Positions 40,888 to 50,105 of a stretch of DNA of 64,000 bases are shown piece by piece. Source of the stretch: Aldehydirespirator sp963662645. GTDB lineage: Bacteria; Actinomycetota; Acidimicrobiia; Acidimicrobiales; Aldehydirespiratoraceae. A program made the position numbers and the translations under genes. The DNA lies in NCBI GenBank assembly GCA_963662645.2, contig OY759762.1, positions 1,612,001-1,676,000 on the forward strand, written 5' to 3'. The number at the start of each line of letters is the position of its first letter. Position 1 is the stretch's first letter. The notes beneath the pieces were generated by a model. It did not search any database and had not been told where the DNA came from. It saw nothing but the letters and a program-made list of their open reading frames with translations.

Positions 40888-40915
40888 CGATGCGCTATAT
40901 TCGATGCACTATATT
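40888..40915. promoter_or_regulatory. 14-bp direct repeat between TetR and amidohydrolase genes
   Basis: CGATGCGCTATATT (40888-40901) and CGATGCACTATATT (40902-40915) match at 13 of 14 positions and abut exactly. They lie 23 bp before the amidohydrolase ATG and touch the TetR stop. The tandem spacing suggests a regulator site or a recently duplicated -10-like TATATT. Confidence 0.55.
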
Positions 40916-41591
40916 AGCTGTCGAAGAGTTCGCTGTCGAGGAGAGAACGAAGCGACTCGACCGCAGTGTCGTAGTCGAACGGTGACGCCACCGCGATGAC
41001 GGTGAGGCCGGCGAAGAACGCGCCCAGGACATGGGCGACGGCACTCGCCCGCTCAGTGTCGAGACCCGACTGGAGGGCGACAGAGCGGAACAGTCCGGCG
41101 GTGAAGCCCCGGTACTCCGACACCGACACCAGCTCCGGCGTGCGGGTTACCTCGATGCGGGTGGCCAGCAGGAATCGGGCGAGCTCAGGGTCGGCGGCGT
41201 GGATGTCGATAGCGGTGTCGAACATGGCGTTGATCTTGCTGCGAAGGTCGCCGCTGCCTGCGATGATCTTGCCCCAAGACTCGGCCAGCAGCTGCGTCAC
41301 TCCCGCCATCACCGCGCTGAACAGACCCGCCTTGCTGCCGAAGTGGTGGTAGAGCACCGGCGTGCTGACCCCGGCCCGGCGGGTGATCTCCGCGATGGTG
41401 GCGCCGTGATAGCCGTACTCGGCGAAGACCTGCCGGGCGGACCGAAGCAGCGCCTGCTTGGTACGCGCCGCGGTGTCTCCCGGTGGGCGTCCCCGGGGGT
41501 TGGGCGTACCGCGAGCCGGTGGCGGTGACTTGGTGAGCCCTTCCGCCATGACAACGTCCTCGGCGTCCCCACCCTCGCGATGCTCATTCAT
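40914..41591 (-). CDS. TetR-family transcriptional regulator
   Basis: 225 aa. The HTH is TKQALLRSARQVFAEYGYHG, ATIAEITRRAGVSTPVLYHH and FGSKAGLFSAVMAG. A polar, Pro-rich N-terminal extension of about 40 residues precedes it (SPPPARGTPNPRGRPPG), so a later start is possible. ATG overlaps the fused ATPase stop (ATGA). It is encoded inside the importer/amidohydrolase operon and likely controls it. Confidence 0.94.
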   Translation of the reverse strand: MNEHREGGDAEDVVMAEGLTKSPPPARGTPNPRGRPPGDTAARTKQALLRSARQVFAEYGYHGATIAEITRRAGVSTPVLYHHFGSKAGLFSAVMAGVTQLLAESWGKIIAGSGDLRSKINAMFDTAIDIHAADPELARFLLATRIEVTRTPELVSVSEYRGFTAGLFRSVALQSGLDTERASAVAHVLGAFFAGLTVIAVASPFDYDTAVESLRSLLDSELFDS

Positions 41592-43495
41592 TGGCTTGCC
41601 CCTGCGAGGCGACGGCGGTGGGCGCGCCGCTGCCGCTCGCCGACGGGATCAGGTACAGGCTGCGCGACAAGCAACTCCCGGGTGTGATGATGGACGGGAT
41701 CAGCAAATAGGTCCTCAGTGCTCTTGAGCTCGACCAGGCGACCTCGGTGCATGACCCCTATTCGATCACACAGGTAGCGGACCAGTGACAGATCGTGGGC
41801 GATGAAGACCATGGTGAGCCCGAACTCCTCCCGCAAGTCGGCCAGCAAGTTCAGAATCGATGATCGCACCGAGACATCGAGCGCCGAGACCGGCTCGTCG
41901 CAAACGAGAAGCGAGGGCCGGGCGGTGAGGGACCGGGCGATGGCGATGCGCTGGCGCTGCCCTCCCGAGAACTCGTGGGGGAACCGGTTCAGGGAGTCGG
42001 GCGGGAGCTGCACGAGCTCGATCAGATCCCGCAGCGCGGACTCATCGTGACCGGGCGCCCCCCACAGGCCGTGGATGCGGAGGGGCTCGGCCAGAACGCG
42101 GCCCACGCGCATCCGGGGATCGAGCGACGACGCCGGATCCTGGAAGATCATCTGCATCTGGAGCCTCAGCCGGCGCAGCCGCCTCACACCGAGGCCGCTG
42201 AGATCCTGGCCGTCGAAGCGGACCGTCCCGCTGCTCGGCTCAATCAGATGGAGCATGCAGCGGGCCAGAGTCGACTTGCCGCTGCCCGACTCGCCGACGA
42301 TGCCGAGAACCTCGCCCCGCCGGAGTTCCAGCGAGACTTCGTCCACCGCTGTGATCAGCTCGTGGCCCACGAGGCCCTCGCCCTTGATCTTGAACGTCTT
42401 GGAGAGGCGCTCGACCTCGACCAGCACCCCGGCGTCGACGGCGGCGCCGGACGCAGCGGCCCCGGACGCAGGCACGGGAGCGAGCGATGTCAAGTTGATC
42501 TCGTCCACCCGGGCGCACGCGGTGGCCCGGGACGCGTCAGCGGGGTCGCCGAGCGTGATGAACGGCGGGTGCTCGGTCGTGCACACCGGGTCCATGGAGA
42601 AAGGGCAGCGCGGGTTGAAGCCGCAACCATCGGGACGAGCCGCGGGCTCGGGCGGAGACCCCGCGATGGCCACCAGGCGCTCCTCGGTCCGTTCCAGCGG
42701 AGGTATCGAGCGCAGCAGCAGCCCGGTGTAGGGGTGGCGGGGATCGGCGTACAGATCGGGGGTCGGGGCCCGCTCGACGAGCCGGCCGCCGTACATCACC
42801 AGAACGCGGTGGGTGAAGCCGGCGATGATGCTCAGATCATGGGTGATGAGCAGGACGGCCAGGTCGCGGGCCTCGCCTAGCTCGTGGAGCAGGTCGAGCA
42901 CCTCGGCTTGGATGGTTACGTCGAGAGCGGTGGTCGGCTCGTCCGCGATCAGCAGGTCGGGGTCGCCGGCGAGAGCGATGGCGATCATCACCCGCTGGCG
43001 CATCCCGCCTGACAGCTCGTGGGGGTAGGAGTCCATGAGCCGCTCCGGCCGGGGCAGATGCACCTGGTCGAGGAGGTCCACGGCGATGTCTCGCATCTGT
43101 TGCTTGTTGAGACCGGGGCGGTGAAGCTCCAGCGCTTCGATGACCTGGCGCCCGGTCTTCAGGACCGGGTTCAGCGAGGAGAGCGGATCCTGGAAGATCA
43201 TGGCGATCTGGCCGCCCCGGATCCGGCGCATCTCCCGCTCGCTCTTGGCCAGCATGCTCTCTCCGCTCAGTGAGATCGACGTCCGGGGCCCGAGTTCCCC
43301 TCCGATCCGGGGGATAAGGCCCATTACGGCCAGAGCGGTGAGGCTCTTGCCGCTGCCGGACTCCCCGACGAGCCCGACGCGCTCGCCAGCACGGATGTCG
43401 AAGCTGGCGTCGGTGACCGGCACAACCGGCTCGGCGTCGCGACGGCGCTGGAAGGCGACTTGGAGATCGCGAACCTCCAGCAGCGCCGCGCTCAT
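41588..43495 (-). CDS. Fused dipeptide/oligopeptide ABC transporter ATPases (DppD-DppF type)
   Basis: 635 aa from ATG 43493-43495, overlapping the permease stop (ATGA). The first NBD (1-~300) has Walker A GESGSGKSL, signature LSGGMRQRVMIA, Walker B LIADEPTTALD and the oligopeptide C-terminal GCGFNPRCPF with its Cys residues. The second NBD (~320-600) has GESGSGKST, FSGGQRQRIAIARSL and LVCDEPVSALD. In most systems these are two separate proteins, and the fusion enforces a 1:1 ratio. Confidence 0.95.
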   Translation of the reverse strand: MSAALLEVRDLQVAFQRRRDAEPVVPVTDASFDIRAGERVGLVGESGSGKSLTALAVMGLIPRIGGELGPRTSISLSGESMLAKSEREMRRIRGGQIAMIFQDPLSSLNPVLKTGRQVIEALELHRPGLNKQQMRDIAVDLLDQVHLPRPERLMDSYPHELSGGMRQRVMIAIALAGDPDLLIADEPTTALDVTIQAEVLDLLHELGEARDLAVLLITHDLSIIAGFTHRVLVMYGGRLVERAPTPDLYADPRHPYTGLLLRSIPPLERTEERLVAIAGSPPEPAARPDGCGFNPRCPFSMDPVCTTEHPPFITLGDPADASRATACARVDEINLTSLAPVPASGAAASGAAVDAGVLVEVERLSKTFKIKGEGLVGHELITAVDEVSLELRRGEVLGIVGESGSGKSTLARCMLHLIEPSSGTVRFDGQDLSGLGVRRLRRLRLQMQMIFQDPASSLDPRMRVGRVLAEPLRIHGLWGAPGHDESALRDLIELVQLPPDSLNRFPHEFSGGQRQRIAIARSLTARPSLLVCDEPVSALDVSVRSSILNLLADLREEFGLTMVFIAHDLSLVRYLCDRIGVMHRGRLVELKSTEDLFADPVHHHTRELLVAQPVPDPVGERQRRAHRRRLAGASQ

Positions 43496-44349
43496 GACGC
43501 AGTCCGAACGGCTAGGGGGTCGGTGACCCGGTGCAGCCAGCTGCCGATGAGGTTGGTGCTGAGCACGCCCAGCAGCAGGAAGAGGCCCGAGAAGGTCGAG
43601 ATCCACCAGCTCGTCGAGAGGTACTCGCGGCCCGAAGACAAGATGGCGCCCAGCGAGATCTGGGGCGGCTGCACGCCGAACCCGATGAAGCTCAGACTGG
43701 CCTCGGCCAGCATCAGGGCTGCAAACGTGACCGCCATCAGCGACATGGCGGCGGCGGCCACGTTGGGCAGCACGTGCACGAACAGGATGCGCGGCGTCGA
43801 TGCGCCCAGCCCGGTCGTGGCGGTGACCAGCTCGCTGGTTCGCAGCGTCAGCACCGCGCCCCGCACGACCCGGGCATACAGCATCCACGAGATCAGCCCG
43901 AGGACGATCACCAGCCCGACGATGCCCCGCTCCAGCACCCGGACCAGCACCATCACCAGCAGGATTCCGGGGAAGGCGAGCTCGATGTCGGTCAAGCGCA
44001 TCAGCACGGCGTCGACGGCGCCGCCGAAGTAGCCGGAGATCAGCCCGATCAGCGTTCCCAGTGCGGCGCCCAGCAGCGCGGCCAGCGCCCCTACCGCGAA
44101 CGACGTCCGCATGCCGTGCATGATCCTCAGGAACAGGTCCCGGCCCAGCGAGTCGGTGCCGAGCAGACCCCCCTCGCCGCCGGCCCAGGACGGTCCCTGG
44201 AGCCTCCTGGCCAGCCTGGGCGCGGAGGCGTCCAGCTCAGAGATGATCGGCACGAGAACCGACGAGACCACCAGGGCGACCGCCACGATGACCGCGGCGA
44301 TGATGACGGGGCGCCGCCGCAGCTCGGCCCAGAGCCGATTGGCACTCAT
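43492..44349 (-). CDS. ABC transporter permease, DppC type
   Basis: 285 aa from ATG 44347-44349, overlapping the DppB-type stop. The N-terminal transmembrane helix is VIIAAVIVAVALVVSSVLVP. The region LLGTDSLGRDLFLRIMHGMR and the EAA-type loop ELVTATTGLGASTPRILFVH are diagnostic of DppC. GFGVQPPQISLGAILSSGRE is the family C-terminal signature. The open frame extends upstream but only as a shadow of the DppB gene. Confidence 0.94.
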   Translation of the reverse strand: MSANRLWAELRRRPVIIAAVIVAVALVVSSVLVPIISELDASAPRLARRLQGPSWAGGEGGLLGTDSLGRDLFLRIMHGMRTSFAVGALAALLGAALGTLIGLISGYFGGAVDAVLMRLTDIELAFPGILLVMVLVRVLERGIVGLVIVLGLISWMLYARVVRGAVLTLRTSELVTATTGLGASTPRILFVHVLPNVAAAAMSLMAVTFAALMLAEASLSFIGFGVQPPQISLGAILSSGREYLSTSWWISTFSGLFLLLGVLSTNLIGSWLHRVTDPLAVRTAS

Positions 44350-45287
44350 TGCCGGTTCGCCTTCACGAGGTGGCGGGTGCGGGGATCCACCGCGAAGTAG
44401 AAGAGGTCGGCCAGCAGGTTCAGCACCGCGGTGGCGGTGGCGGCCACCATGACGATGGCCTGCACCAGGAAGATGTCTCCTCGGAACAGGGCGTCGGCGG
44501 CCAGGCGTCCGATGCCGGGCCAGGCGAAGACGATCTCGATGATGATGGCCGTGCCGACGAACACCCGGCCGAGCTCGAACAGCAGCAGGGTCACCACCGG
44601 CACCGCGACGTTCTTGAGAACATGGCGGCGGGCGACCTGGCCCTCGCTCAGACCCTTGGCCCGCGCCGCCAGGATGTAGGGCTTGCCGTACTCGGCGGAC
44701 ATGGTCGCCTGGGTGAGCTGGAAGTTCTGAGCGAAGGGACGCAGCGCCAGCACCAGGATGGGCAGGATCATCACCTGGGGTTTCGGGTCGTACCCGGCGG
44801 TCGGCAGCCAGGCGATGTTCACCGCGAACACCAGCACCAGCATGATCGCCAGCCAGAACTCGGCGATCGAGATCACCGAGTACGACAGCACGTTGAGCCC
44901 GTTGGCCAGGGCCGAGTCGGGCCTGCGAGCCGCCACCGATCCCATGAGCACTCCCAGCAAGCCCCCGCCCAGCACCGCGGGAACCACCAGCATCAGCGTC
45001 GCGGGAAGCCGCCCGAAGACATGGCCGAGGGAGTCGCCGCCAAGCCACAGCGAGTCGCCGAAGTCGCCCCGCAGCGCGTCCCAGAAGAACCGCCCGAGCT
45101 GGGTGGGGAACGGATCGTCGAAGCCGTGTTTCTCGTTGAACGCCTCGATGGCCTCGACCGGCGTGCCTATCGGGAGACCCAGCGTGGCGGGATCGCCGAC
45201 GATGTGCAGCGCGACGAAGGTGATCAGCAGGGCCCCGCCGATCACGATCGCGAACTGGGCGACCCTCCCAAGCAGGTAGCGCTTCAC
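44346..45287 (-). CDS. ABC transporter permease, DppB type
   Basis: 313 aa. The N-terminal helix is RVAQFAIVIGGALLITFVAL, then DPFPTQLGRFFWDALRGDFG, SLWLGGDSLGHVFGRLPATL and the EAA loop EYGKPYILAARAKGLSEGQV. The C-terminus IVFAWPGIGRLAADALFRGD is typical of DppB. It pairs with the DppC-type gene, joined by an ATGA overlap. The substrate may be a peptide or another amide or organic compound. Confidence 0.94.
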   Translation of the reverse strand: MKRYLLGRVAQFAIVIGGALLITFVALHIVGDPATLGLPIGTPVEAIEAFNEKHGFDDPFPTQLGRFFWDALRGDFGDSLWLGGDSLGHVFGRLPATLMLVVPAVLGGGLLGVLMGSVAARRPDSALANGLNVLSYSVISIAEFWLAIMLVLVFAVNIAWLPTAGYDPKPQVMILPILVLALRPFAQNFQLTQATMSAEYGKPYILAARAKGLSEGQVARRHVLKNVAVPVVTLLLFELGRVFVGTAIIIEIVFAWPGIGRLAADALFRGDIFLVQAIVMVAATATAVLNLLADLFYFAVDPRTRHLVKANRQ

Positions 45288-45420
45288 CGGTTGCGGCCGG
45301 GAATCGATGGTGAGGGCAGGGGTGAGAGCGGATGGGTTCGGCTATGGCAGAACGGGTCGCCCCACTTCAAGCCGACACCACCTCAGATCTCGTCACCCCC
45401 TGCCCGTCACCAAGCGCTCG

Positions 45421-47346
45421 TCACCCCGTGCGGGAGACCCCGGTCCAGTGGATACGGGGATCGGCCCGCTCGGGGATGCTGATGCCGTCGACGTGGCCGA
45501 CGATGCCCCGTTCCTTGTACAGGACGACGAAGCCGTGGGTGTCGCACACGCCCTCGGTCGCCGCGGCGAAGAACTCCGCGCGCTTGGCCGGGTCGACTTC
45601 ACCCATGGCATCGAGCACGGTCTGGCCGAGACCCGGGTAGTTGCTGTAGTTGATCATCTCCAGCCGGCCCTCTTCCTTGACGAACAGGTTCCACGCAGGA
45701 GTTACGCTGGGCGTCACATTGCCGGCCCGCACGAAGAACATCTCGGCCCGGCTCTCGCGAGGCTCGAAGAGGCTCCCCAGCCATTCCTGGTAGGGCGACA
45801 GCACGAGATCGACGTTCAGCCCGACCGCGCCGAGCTGATCGACGACGACCTCAGCGATGTCCTCGCCGCCGGTGTAGCGGGCAGTGGGAACCGCGAAGCT
45901 GAGCGTCCCGCCGACTGCGCCGGCCTCCTCTATGAGCTGCCGGGCCCGGTCGGGGTCGTATCCCTGGTCGGCGAGGTTCGGGTTGTAGCCCGCGTTGCCG
46001 GGAATGCCCATCTGGCACTGGCCGCTGAGGGAGGTGTCCGCGCCGATGATCGCGGTCCGGATGCCCTCCTGATCGACGGCCAGCACGATGGCCTCGCGGA
46101 CCCGCGGGTCCTGGGTGATGCCGTTGTAGCCGTTCAGCCAGAGCATCATCGTGCCGCTGGGGGCGTTGTAGGCGACCCCGGGGACCTCGCCGATGAGGTC
46201 GGCGGGAATCGCCAGCGCGACCTCGAACTCGTTGCCGGCAGCAAGGCCGGCAACCCGGGACGAGACCTCAGGTCGGGTGAGACCGGTGACGGTGTCGGGC
46301 CCGGGGGGAGGTCCACCCCAGTAGTCGGCGTTCTTGGTGATCACGACCCGGTCGGCCGACCTCGAAGTGAAGGTGTAGGGACCGGTGCCGATCGGGTTGT
46401 CGTTCTGCGCGTTGGGGTACTTAGCGGTGTAGGCGGGCGGGACCATCTGGGCCGAGGTCAGCGCGGCCAGGAAGTCAGGCGACGGCTGGGCGGTCATGAT
46501 GTCGACGGTGTAGTCGTCGACGACCGTCGCCGTGGCGTAGTCCGAGAAGTAGTTGGCGATGAGCGATCCGAACTCCTCGCCGGAGATCCGGTCGAGGCTG
46601 AACTTCACGGCCTCGGCGTTGAACGGCTCTCCGTTGTGGAACGTGACGCCCTCGCGCAGCTTGAAGCGCCAGGTCACCTGGTCGTCCATGAGCTCGTAGG
46701 ACTCGGCGAGCTCGGGGATGACGTTTCCGTCGTCGTCGGTCGTGACGAGCCCCTCGGTCACGTTGCCCCACAGCAGGACGATGTTCCAGACTGCGTTGCT
46801 TCGCTGCGGGTCCATGTCTTGGATCTCGGGCCCGATGGCGATCCTGATGTCGAACGTCTCCGGCTCGGGCTCGGGCGCAGCGGCCTCGGCCTCAGCGGCC
46901 GCGGCGGCAGCCTCAGCCTCAGCAGCGGCCGCCTCGGCAGCCGCGGCCGCGGCAGCCGCGGCGTCGGCATCGGCCCTCGCCTCGGCCTCGGCGGCCTGAG
47001 CAGCCTCTAGCTCCGTTTCCAACGCGGCCATGTCGTCGGGGTCTACGGCTCCCTCGGCCTCGGCCTGAGCAGCCTCTAGAGCCGCCTCGGCCTCGGCGGC
47101 CCTGGCAGCGGCAGCATCGGCTTCAGCAGCAGCCGCGGCAGCCGCGGCGTCGGCTGCGGCCGCTTCGGCTTGGGCAGCCTCAAGCGCAGCGGCATCGGCC
47201 GCGCTGGTATCCGGAGCGGCTTCGTCGTCGCCGCAGCTCGCGGCAACGAAGCTGAAAGCCACCAATACGGCTAGCAGCACGCGCCACGAACGCAGCGCCT
47301 TCGGAGAAACCCGCTTACCAGAGGTCTCGCTGTCGACAGGTCGCAC
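45421..47346 (-). CDS. Lipoprotein solute-binding protein (SBP_bac_5) with long Ala/Glu-rich linker
   Basis: 641 aa from GTG 47344-47346 with AGGGGG upstream. The signal LLAVLVAFSFVAASC supplies the lipid-attached Cys near residue 30. About 120 residues of Ala, Glu and Asp repeats follow (for example AAQAEAAAADAAAAAAAAEA), predicted as a long charged helix. The SBP domain then begins FDIRIAIGPEIQDMDPQRSN and contains DDQVTWRFKLREGVTFHNGE and DPRVREAIVLAVDQEGI. It delivers the substrate to the DppBC/DF importer. Confidence 0.93.
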   Translation of the reverse strand: MRPVDSETSGKRVSPKALRSWRVLLAVLVAFSFVAASCGDDEAAPDTSAADAAALEAAQAEAAAADAAAAAAAAEADAAAARAAEAEAALEAAQAEAEGAVDPDDMAALETELEAAQAAEAEARADADAAAAAAAAAEAAAAEAEAAAAAAEAEAAAPEPEPETFDIRIAIGPEIQDMDPQRSNAVWNIVLLWGNVTEGLVTTDDDGNVIPELAESYELMDDQVTWRFKLREGVTFHNGEPFNAEAVKFSLDRISGEEFGSLIANYFSDYATATVVDDYTVDIMTAQPSPDFLAALTSAQMVPPAYTAKYPNAQNDNPIGTGPYTFTSRSADRVVITKNADYWGGPPPGPDTVTGLTRPEVSSRVAGLAAGNEFEVALAIPADLIGEVPGVAYNAPSGTMMLWLNGYNGITQDPRVREAIVLAVDQEGIRTAIIGADTSLSGQCQMGIPGNAGYNPNLADQGYDPDRARQLIEEAGAVGGTLSFAVPTARYTGGEDIAEVVVDQLGAVGLNVDLVLSPYQEWLGSLFEPRESRAEMFFVRAGNVTPSVTPAWNLFVKEEGRLEMINYSNYPGLGQTVLDAMGEVDPAKRAEFFAAATEGVCDTHGFVVLYKERGIVGHVDGISIPERADPRIHWTGVSRTG

Positions 47347-47413
47347 GTCATATCCCCCTTGTTGGACCACGGTGCCCGAGTCGCCACAACCTCAGCGGCG
47401 ATCCTGTGAGCAC

Positions 47414-47433
47414 AATATGCGTAGGGTCATATT
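47414..47433. promoter_or_regulatory. Inverted repeat AATATG/CATATT upstream of the binding protein
   Basis: Arms at 47414-47419 and 47428-47433 are perfect 6-bp inverted copies, 8 bp apart, about 68 bp before the GTG start. This is the most AT-rich stretch of the 143-bp gap and a likely promoter/operator. Confidence 0.4.
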
Positions 47434-47489
47434 TCTAGCAAGCTTGCTCGGGTCGTGCCAGATGAACGAGCCAAGATCGCCCGCCGGCC

Positions 47490-48674
47490 TCAGCTCTCGC
47501 CCCGGGCTTCGGACTCGAAGATCGGGCCCAGCTCGGAGTCATCGGCACCGACAAGACGCTCCACCCAGCTGTGGAACCGATGCCCTCCGCCCTCGTTGCG
47601 GCCGAACACGAACGACCGCTTGGCACCGGTCGAGATGGTGGTCTGGATCCCGAAGCAGGTGGAGTAGTCCTCTTCCCGAACGACCTTCTCGAGCAGGTCG
47701 GCATGCTCAGCAGCCTTGGCTGCGGCCGCCTCGTCGGGCGGCTCGGCCAGGAAGTAGGACTGGACGGTGATCGATCGATCCGGTGTGGGGCCGGGGAACA
47801 ACTGCGACAGCAGGACCGACTCGCCCCGGTAGATCGCCATCGAGACGTTCGGGAACATCGTCCATACGCCGCCGACGGTGGCATCGATGTCCCAGTCGTC
47901 TGGGGAGTCGGCCAGTTCGAGGAGCGAGGGGTCCGGCCTCGACATTCGCTGGTGGGGCCCGAACACGTGGTAGATGGCCTTGTTGCTGGCGTCGGGCCCG
48001 AAGCTGTTCTGATGGAGGATGGGCAGGTGGTAGTAGTCGAGGTAGCCGTCGTAGGCCAGCTTCCAGTTGGGCCCCTCAATCTCTCGGCGCGAGAACAGGT
48101 GCCATTCCCCGAAGTTGAAGTGCGCGAGCACCTCGTCGTAGCCGGCCAGGAACTCGTCGAGGCCGAGATCGGCCCCGGGAGTGAGTCCCACGAAGACCAT
48201 CCCGGCGCGCTCGCCGGCCGGAAGGGGCGTCAGCCCGAGATTCTCAGTCTCGACCTCTCCGAACTCGCTGCGGTTGGTGATGCCGACCAATCGGCCACCA
48301 GTGTCGTAGGCCCAGCCGTGGTAGGGGCAGGAGAATCCCCGCGCCGTACCGCAGCCGTCGGCCACGACGATGGCGCCGCGGTGGCTGCACATGTTGACGA
48401 AGGCCTTGATCTCGCCATCGCGGGTGCGGGTGACCAGGATCGGCACGCCCGCGGCTCTCATCGCCTTGTAGGAGTCCGGCTCCCTCAGCTCGCCGCCGAA
48501 AGCCACCAGCAGCGGGACGCGCTTGAAGATCCTGTCGATCTCGAGCTGCCACCGCTCGGGATCGGAGTAGCTCGACGCAGGAACGAGGAGGGGGGCCGGC
48601 TCCTGATCGCCCGTGTCCGCTCTGGTGTGGGCGATGTTGCGCTGGGCCATGGCCACAAGCTGTTCTCTGCTCAT
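47490..48674 (-). CDS. Rieske non-heme iron oxygenase, large subunit
   Basis: 394 aa from ATG 48672-48674 with GGAGAG upstream. The Rieske motif is CSHRGAIVV then CPYHGWAY. The mononuclear site is in YDGYLDYYHLPILHQNSFGP (H-x4-H). It belongs to a different branch from the two Rieske enzymes at 32864 and 52439 and has no small partner gene beside it. It probably starts the oxidation of the compound handled by the importer cluster. Electrons must come from unlinked proteins. Confidence 0.95.
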   Translation of the reverse strand: MSREQLVAMAQRNIAHTRADTGDQEPAPLLVPASSYSDPERWQLEIDRIFKRVPLLVAFGGELREPDSYKAMRAAGVPILVTRTRDGEIKAFVNMCSHRGAIVVADGCGTARGFSCPYHGWAYDTGGRLVGITNRSEFGEVETENLGLTPLPAGERAGMVFVGLTPGADLGLDEFLAGYDEVLAHFNFGEWHLFSRREIEGPNWKLAYDGYLDYYHLPILHQNSFGPDASNKAIYHVFGPHQRMSRPDPSLLELADSPDDWDIDATVGGVWTMFPNVSMAIYRGESVLLSQLFPGPTPDRSITVQSYFLAEPPDEAAAAKAAEHADLLEKVVREEDYSTCFGIQTTISTGAKRSFVFGRNEGGGHRFHSWVERLVGADDSELGPIFESEARGES

Positions 48675-48729
48675 AGGACTCTCCCCGGATCCAGCGGCCC
48701 TATCACAATAGAGCGGTCAGCAAATTGTT

Positions 48730-49998
48730 TCAGCGGGGCACGTCCTTCCAGGGGAGGTCGCGGTCGACGCGAGGCTCCCGCGGCAGGCCCAGCACCCGCT
48801 CGCCGATGATGTTGCGCTGGATCTCGTCAGACCCGCCCGCAATCCGGTAGCCCGGAGCTCCGAGCACGTGCTCATTCCACTCATAGGTGCCCCACTCCCC
48901 TGCATCGGCCACCAGCCGCGGGCCAAGCACCAGCGACACCACGTCGGACATCATCCTCATGCCCTCCGTCCAGAAGATCTTGCCCAACGAACCCTCCGGC
49001 CCCGGCTGACCGCTGCGAGCCAGGTCGGCAGCGCGACGGTTCAGCAGGTTCTCCACCCGTCGATGGACGTACATCCGCATCATCGCGTCACGGATCACCG
49101 GAGCACCGGTGACGCCCACTGCCCGAGCTGTGCCCAGGAGTTGCTCCCACGACCCTCCCGCCGCGCCGGAGGGACCTTCCTCGGAGCGGTCGCGCTCGTA
49201 GCTGAGCGTCGTTAGCGCGACGTTCCAGCCATCGCCCTCGGGACCTATGCGAAGGTCGTCGGGAATCCTCGAGTCGCTGATGAACACCTCGTTGAACGCC
49301 GATCCGCCGCTCATCTGCTTGATGGGACGAATGTCGACTCCGGGATGGTCGAGAGGAAGCATGAAGGCGGTCATGCCGCGGTGTTTGGCAACATCGGGAT
49401 CCGAGCGGGTCAGCAGCAGCCCCCAATGAGCGAACTGGGCCCCGGAGGTCCACACCTTCTGGCCATTCACGATCCACTCGGAGCCGTCGCGGACGGCGCG
49501 GCACGCCAGGCCGGCGAGATCTGAACCCGCGCCCGGCTCGCTGAAGAGCTGGCAGCAGAGGATCTCGGTCGCCAGCAGCGGCCCGACGAACCGGGCCTTC
49601 TGTTCCGGGGTGCCGAAGCGGGCGATGGTCGGAGCGATGAGCCGCTTCGTCACTGCGAACAACTCATGACTCGACGGGGTCTCGTAGTCCTGCTCGACAC
49701 GGTTGAACGCCACCGCGTGGGCCCAGGTCAAGCCGAGCCCACCGAACTCGACGGGCCAATCGACGGCGTGATAGCCGCGCGGCTGCTTGCGGGCGTTCCA
49801 CGCTACGAGATCGTCGAGAAGCTGCTTCTCCTTGTCGAAGTCGAGGTTGTGGAACACCGCGACGCCGAAGTCGCCCTCGCCCCAGACCCGCGGCTGCTCA
49901 CTCTTCAGGGAGCGCCGTGGCGGCGCGTTCTGGCCGAGCCACGTACCCGCCTGCTCGACGAACGCGTCCAGGTCGGTCTCGATGGGAGCCAGGCTCAT
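48730..49998 (-). CDS. Acyl-CoA dehydrogenase family protein
   Basis: 422 aa. Characteristic stretches are AVDWPVEFGGLGLTWAHAVA, LCCQLFSEPGAGSDLAGLAC, WIVNGQKVWTSGAQFAHWGL and the C-terminal YRIAGGSDEIQRNIIGERVL, whose GSDEIQ aligns with the region carrying the catalytic base in many ACADs. This is a long-branch ACAD of the kind used for steroid or isoprenoid CoA esters. It is upstream of the Rieske gene on the same strand with a 55-bp gap. Confidence 0.94.
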   Translation of the reverse strand: MSLAPIETDLDAFVEQAGTWLGQNAPPRRSLKSEQPRVWGEGDFGVAVFHNLDFDKEKQLLDDLVAWNARKQPRGYHAVDWPVEFGGLGLTWAHAVAFNRVEQDYETPSSHELFAVTKRLIAPTIARFGTPEQKARFVGPLLATEILCCQLFSEPGAGSDLAGLACRAVRDGSEWIVNGQKVWTSGAQFAHWGLLLTRSDPDVAKHRGMTAFMLPLDHPGVDIRPIKQMSGGSAFNEVFISDSRIPDDLRIGPEGDGWNVALTTLSYERDRSEEGPSGAAGGSWEQLLGTARAVGVTGAPVIRDAMMRMYVHRRVENLLNRRAADLARSGQPGPEGSLGKIFWTEGMRMMSDVVSLVLGPRLVADAGEWGTYEWNEHVLGAPGYRIAGGSDEIQRNIIGERVLGLPREPRVDRDLPWKDVPR

Positions 49999-50105
49999 GG
50001 GCAGCCACCCTATTGCCGCGCCTCACGGCCGGGCGAGTCGCCCTTCTAGTGTTGACAAGGCCAAGCGCGCCAACCGTCACAACCGCTCCGACCGCGGAGG
50101 CCAAG

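Noticed and set aside
45307..47010. A plus-strand open frame of over 550 codons opposite the binding-protein gene
   Set aside because: Antisense to a clear SBP_bac_5 lipoprotein; the composition mirrors that gene and no motif is present.
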